DNA of 32,372 nt, taken from NCBI GenBank assembly GCA_009602725.1, contig WELB01000012.1, positions 577,487-609,858 on the forward strand, given 5' to 3'. Shown in pieces: positions 29,640 through 32,372 of the stretch (the stretch's first letter is position 1; each line of letters opens with the position of its first letter). The DNA is from Spirogloea muscicola. Taxonomy: Eukaryota > Streptophyta > Zygnematophyceae > Spirogloeales > Spirogloeaceae. Below the pieces are notes generated by a model. That model searched no databases and was not told the DNA's origin. It saw only the letters and a list, made by a program, of their open reading frames with translations. The translations under genes and the position numbers were made by a program.

Positions 29640-29830
29640 GGAGAGTTTTCTTGTATCTGAAAGAAACTAAGGCCAAATAGCCAAGTACAAAGGCAAGCAC
29701 GTCTAACGACGTACATCACCTTCAGCAGATTGACCCGCTCAGTAACCACGGGTCAATACATGGAAGTCGCTAATCGTTGCCTGAATACTGTATGGCAGAC
29801 ACGAAGCACTTTCTGCCACCAGGAGGCTAC
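29640..29830 (-). mobile_element. LINE family 3 3' fragment
   Basis: Reads on - as the family 3 ORF end (stop at 29741-29739) followed by the 3' tail, with the same 8 bp stop-codon stem at 29730-29756. It is more diverged than the other copies. At the site that corresponds to the hairpin insertion in 30535-30830, this copy is uninterrupted. Confidence 0.7.
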
Positions 29831-29849
29831 ATGTAACGGAGAAGAAGAA

Positions 29850-30034
29850 GTGGCTCTCCTAATGGGGGCAAGGGCTGTGGGAAGCCAGCCCGAAAAGAAT
29901 TGACAAGGTTCGAAGGGGCCAAAGTACGCGCTACGCAGCGACTTCGGGGCCTGAAGAGGCTGTGGCAGAACGGGGGAGGATGGACCACTCAGTAGTTACG
30001 AGTGAGGAGCCTCAAATCCGACAGACTAGCTGCC
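29850..30034 (-). repeat. Composite hairpin-repeat module, copy 2
   Basis: Matches 14444-14661 nearly base for base, without the ~27 bp insertion. The perfect hairpin is at 29872-29891. Confidence 0.8.
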
Positions 30035-30185
30035 GGGAAACTATCCCCCTGACGAAAGCCGGAGGCACTATCCCCCTAACGAGGCCCTACGCTAAGATGG
30101 CTGGCTAGGTTTGAGGAGGGGCGTCCTAGCGAGCGACTGGGCTTGGGGTAAGCGCACGTGGGCTTTCCGCCTCGCCCTCTCCAGG

Positions 30186-30385
30186 AGGCCGCGCTCTGGC
30201 GGCGGCCTCCGGCTTCCGTCAGGGCGACGTCTTTCCGCCTGCTAGCTACTCAGATTTGCATCTACTGACGAGAGGTTACTGAGAGTTCGCTTACTGCTGT
30301 CTCAGTCCTTAGCACTCCGACTCCTTCAGACCTTGTCCATTCTTTTGGGCTGGCCTCTCCCAGCCACCAGTAAATCTGGCCGCGC
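30186..30385 (+). mobile_element. LINE family 2 3' fragment with intact stop
   Basis: Encodes ASGFRQGDVFPPASYSDLHL and LTRGY, then TGA (30280-30282). It continues into the family 2 3' tail: CTGCTGTCTCAGTCCTTAGC, CCTTGTCCATTC and the hairpin GGGCTGGCCTCTCCCAGCC. It shows that the hairpin repeat is part of, or fused to, the family 2 tail. Confidence 0.8.
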
Positions 30386-30445
30386 TTGCTCTCCAGGAAG
30401 AGTCTTTACCAGCCCCTCTTCTCTATGGGCGCGCACTTCCTTTCG

Positions 30446-30493
30446 CCTACCGCGCCGCCCTTGGCCGTGGCCAGCTGAGGGCGGCGCGGTAGG
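30446..30493. repeat. 16 bp-stem hairpin
   Basis: Arms 30446-30461 and 30478-30493 are perfect inverted repeats (CCTACCGCGCCGCCCT and its complement) around a 16-nt loop. The arms are very GC-rich, so a stable cruciform or RNA hairpin is expected. Confidence 0.9.
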
Positions 30494-30534
30494 GCGCAGC
30501 CAGCCGGAGCTGGATGGAGACGAGAAGAAGTTAA

Positions 30535-30830
30535 GTGTATTTGAAAGAAACGAAGGCCAAATGGCCAAGTACAAGGGCAAGCACATCTAAAGACCTACAT
30601 ACCCTACAGCAGATTGACCCGCTCAGTAACCACGGGTCAAAACATAAAGGTCGCTAATCGATGCCTGATTACTAGATGGCAAATACGAAGCCCTTCTTGT
30701 TCATTCTTTTTGGGGCTGGCTTTTTCAGCTCCTATCCTCAATGGGCGAGCTCTTTCTCTGCCACCAACTAGAGCTCGCCCAGCTTTCTGGTGCAAAGCAT
30801 TAGCCTGAGCACGCTGCAAACAGGCCGAAA
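30535..30830 (-). mobile_element. LINE family 3 3' fragment carrying an insertion
   Basis: The tail and ORF end match 18290-18500 (SISDLYVLTRGY with stop at 30625-30623, HQKAGRALVGGR). The match is interrupted at 30698-30756 by a hairpin-repeat copy. The stop-codon stem (30614-30640) is intact. Confidence 0.8.
30698..30756 (+). mobile_element. Short hairpin element inserted in LINE
   Basis: About 59 bp present here and absent from the same place in the copies at 18340 and 29810. It begins TGTTCATTCTTTTTGGGGCT and ends in a GGGCGAGCTCTTTC-like sequence. A 3 bp direct repeat TCT (30695-30697 and 30757-30759) flanks it. The empty site reads CCCTTCTGCCACC on this strand. No coding capacity is possible at this size. 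Confidence 0.7.
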
Positions 30831-31040
30831 CTCGTCATCGCAAGAACGACAGGTATGATATGCAGCTGGCAAGCCCATCTCAGCCGGGAACACATCTGCA
30901 TGTCGTGTAGCCTAGATTGGCAACATTCTGAAGGAGAGTGTGGAAACGAGGAACTAAGCAGCCAAAATTGTCGATTGCCGCTGGCAGGAGCTGATCACTT
31001 TGGGGGTAATCGGAGTAGTGCTGCAGCGAGAAGGAGGCGC
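30831..31040. other. Degenerate LINE-like sequence
   Basis: On - this continues upstream of the family 3 fragment with weak C-terminal similarity (SACLQRAQANALHQ) that decays quickly. No supported gene is seen. Confidence 0.35.
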
Positions 31041-31135
31041 GCATGAAATGAAAGGGTGGCAATGTAAGGCAGTACCCCGTCAGGCAAAGCCAGTGCACAT
31101 AGAGGGGCTACATAAAGCGAAGCCTATGCATGGCT
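31041..31135 (-). mobile_element. LINE family 1 3'-UTR fragment
   Basis: Shares GCGCATGAAATGAAAGGGTG and GCTACATAAAGCG...GCCTATG with the tails at 10207-10300 and 26300-26430. Confidence 0.5.
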
Positions 31136-31254
31136 ATTGTATTAGCGTGACGTTGGTCCCAGATCTAACAGGTGAGCACAAGTGGGGCGAGTGCACTGGG
31201 CGATGGAAGGCCAAAGAAAGAGCGGGCGTGTACGGAGGCAAGCACTTCTGCACG

Positions 31255-31455
31255 TGTGAATTACTTACTTCTGATGCCGACCGGCTCCGCTGGAGGAGGC
31301 CGAGGTGGGGCCAGCGCCTCCCCGCCAGGGTGGGCCGACGAGGGCGGCACGCCCGGCGCGGCCCAGCCCGGCGCCGTCCGGGCGGGGGCGAGAATCTTCC
31401 GGATGCGCGGACGTGCGGGGCCCCGCGATTGACGGCAGGCCACCTCCAATGGGTT
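31255..31455. repeat. Dispersed GC-rich repeat, copy 2
   Basis: Partner of 10325-10565, in the same order of shared blocks and the same orientation. It likewise follows a LINE family 1 tail fragment. Confidence 0.5.
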
Positions 31456-31723
31456 TTCCGGTAAGCGGCGGCCTTCCGGCTCCTGAGGCTGCTTAGCAGG
31501 GGTTAGTGAGACGTTCGTAACTGCTTAGGGCCGGGTTATAAAGGGTCGGTCGGCCGCGCCGAGGGGTACGTGTCGCGCGTTGTATGGAATGACCGGCCGT
31601 AACACTGGCGCGGGCCCGGTCGTAGTCGCTCGCCACGAAGGCGCCACATCAGGACGCTGACCAGGACGCCTTCTGCCCCCGTTAGGAAACGGAGGAAACG
31701 GCGCTGTGTGTAAGGAGGGTGGC

Positions 31724-31761
31724 CGGAATCGGGACCACCTCCGGAGGTAGTCCCGATTCCG
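31724..31761. repeat. 38 bp near-perfect palindrome
   Basis: GGAATCGGGAC and GTCCCGATTCC enclose ACCTCCGGAGGT, itself a 12 bp palindrome. Only one base pair mismatches. It lies near the middle of the TIR element. Confidence 0.9.
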
Positions 31762-31881
31762 CCAAACTCACCCCCAACGCCAGCCCCGCCCGAGAAAGGA
31801 CAGCTGGCACCAACCCCTCCGATACACAAATTTTAGTGCGGGCGGCCTCGTCCTCCGTGGCAGCGACACCCCTTGACCCGG

Positions 31882-31902
31882 CGGTCAAAACGATTTTGAC
31901 CG
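31882..31902. repeat. Hairpin CGGTCAAAA-CGA-TTTTGACCG
   Basis: Perfect 9 bp arms with a 3-nt loop, immediately inside the right terminal repeat of the 398 bp element. Confidence 0.9.
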
Positions 31903-31989
31903 GCCGACCCGGTGTAACCTGGCCCTTTGTTTCTTTTTGTACTTGGGGCCAGGGGAGGCACTTCAGAGAACAAGCACCCCCTTCTCTCA

Positions 31990-32045
31990 ATTTGTTCATT
32001 CTTTTTGGGCTGGCCTTTTCCAGCCCCTTTCGTCTATGGAAAAGT
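31990..32045 (+). repeat. Short hairpin repeat, clear copy
   Basis: TTTGTTCATTCTTTTT leads into the perfect hairpin GGGCTG-GCCTTTTC-CAGCCC (32007-32026). It is joined directly to a LINE family 3 tail on -. Confidence 0.75.
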
Positions 32046-32105
32046 CGTGTATTTGAAACAATCGAAGGCCAATATGGCTATGTACAAAGGCAAGCACATC
32101 TCATG
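32041..32105 (-). mobile_element. LINE family 3 3'-tail fragment
   Basis: GTATTTGAAACAATCGAAGG and TACAAAGGCAAGCACATCTC match the family 3 tail. It is truncated by the minisatellite that follows. Confidence 0.65.
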
Positions 32106-32133
32106 ACATCGCAGCTAGCATCTAGCAGCTTCC

Positions 32134-32372
32134 GGAGCTGCTAGAGGAGTGGGGCAGCAGCAGTGGCAGGAGGAATGGAGGGGGGGGGAAAGAGGGCCGG
32201 AAGTGCCAACTGTGGCCTTGTCGACCTGTCCTGCTGGAGCTGCTAGAGGAGTGGGGCAGCAGTAGTAGCAGGAAGGATGGCAGGGGGGGGAAAGGAGGGC
32301 GGAAAGTGCCAATGAGGGCCTTGACGACCTGCCCTGGCAGCAGTAGCAGGAGGAGGGATGGCGGGGGGGGGG
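32134..32372. repeat. ~102 bp tandem repeat, 2+ units, to window end
   Basis: Units start at 32134 and 32236 with GGAGCTGCTAGAGGAGTGGG, then CAGCAG-rich sequence, a G-run and a GCGGAAAGTGCCAA-like stretch. A third, shortened unit starts near 32336. Composition resembles the Ala/Pro-rich N-terminal coding part of LINE family 1 read on - (28320-28560), so it may continue into another LINE copy outside the window. Confidence 0.8.

Larger units (their letters stand above)
31528..31925. mobile_element. 398 bp TIR element (MITE-like)
   Basis: Terminal inverted repeats of 22 bp (31528-31549 and 31904-31925) match at 18 of 22 positions. Both begin GGGCC, share GGTTA, and end GGGTCGG. There is no transposase ORF, so it would be non-autonomous. 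The left flank is TTA and the right flank is TTT. A TTA-type duplication would fit PIF/Harbinger, but the right side does not match well, so the superfamily is open. Inside are a 38 bp palindrome (31724-31761) and a subterminal hairpin (31882-31902). Confidence 0.65.

Noticed and set aside
13600-32372. LTR or virus-like elements
   Set aside because: All RT sequence seen belongs to LINEs with a restriction-like endonuclease. I saw no paired long terminal repeats, integrase, capsid or envelope-like sequence.

Overview
This is a nuclear eukaryotic window, most likely from a green alga (Chlorophyta). The host genes are intron-rich with short GT-AG introns. SBDS carries the C-terminal zinc-finger extension found in plant and algal SBDS. 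The elongation factor 4 gene resembles the plant mitochondrial GUF1 type. TGTAA, the usual chlorophyte poly(A) signal, lies about 110 nt past the stop of both conserved genes. The lineage is inferred from gene content and was not tested by a search.

Layout. A (CT)n microsatellite opens the window (1-124, CT-rich to about 228). SBDS follows on + (four exons, 359-1834, first exon missing). It converges on a complete 14-exon GUF1/LepA gene on - (7029 down to 2244), which I assembled exon by exon to 617 codons. Next come two tandem paralogues on - (9708-8249 and 13579-12027). Each encodes a 137-residue secreted protein with 22 cysteines, and the two share identical exon lengths (49, 65, 57, 177 and 66 bp). 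Weak unassigned exon-like stretches lie at 7267-7431, 11113-11265, 18924-19037 and 25713-25979.

From about 10.2 kb, and almost without break from 13.6 kb to the end, the window is a nest of repeats. Its centre is a LINE with one intact 1,309-codon ORF (19501-23430) holding a zinc finger, reverse transcriptase, C-terminal zinc knuckle and restriction-like endonuclease. Around it are a frameshifted relative with an internal deletion (29622-26290, -), a second family's 5'-truncated copy (25310-24019, -) and many short 3'-end fragments of at least three LINE families. Scattered through all of this, on both strands, is a very short hairpin repeat with the core GGGCTG-N8-CAGCCC. One copy sits as a ~59 bp insertion in a LINE fragment whose related copies lack it, so it looks mobile in its own right. 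A 398 bp element with 22 bp terminal inverted repeats (31528-31925), several minisatellites and a 16 bp-stem hairpin complete the picture.

The host genes cover 60S ribosome maturation (SBDS), organellar translation (GUF1) and a small secreted-protein family. They are adjacent but share no obvious pathway. The repeat half is a LINE cluster with short repeats that may depend on it.
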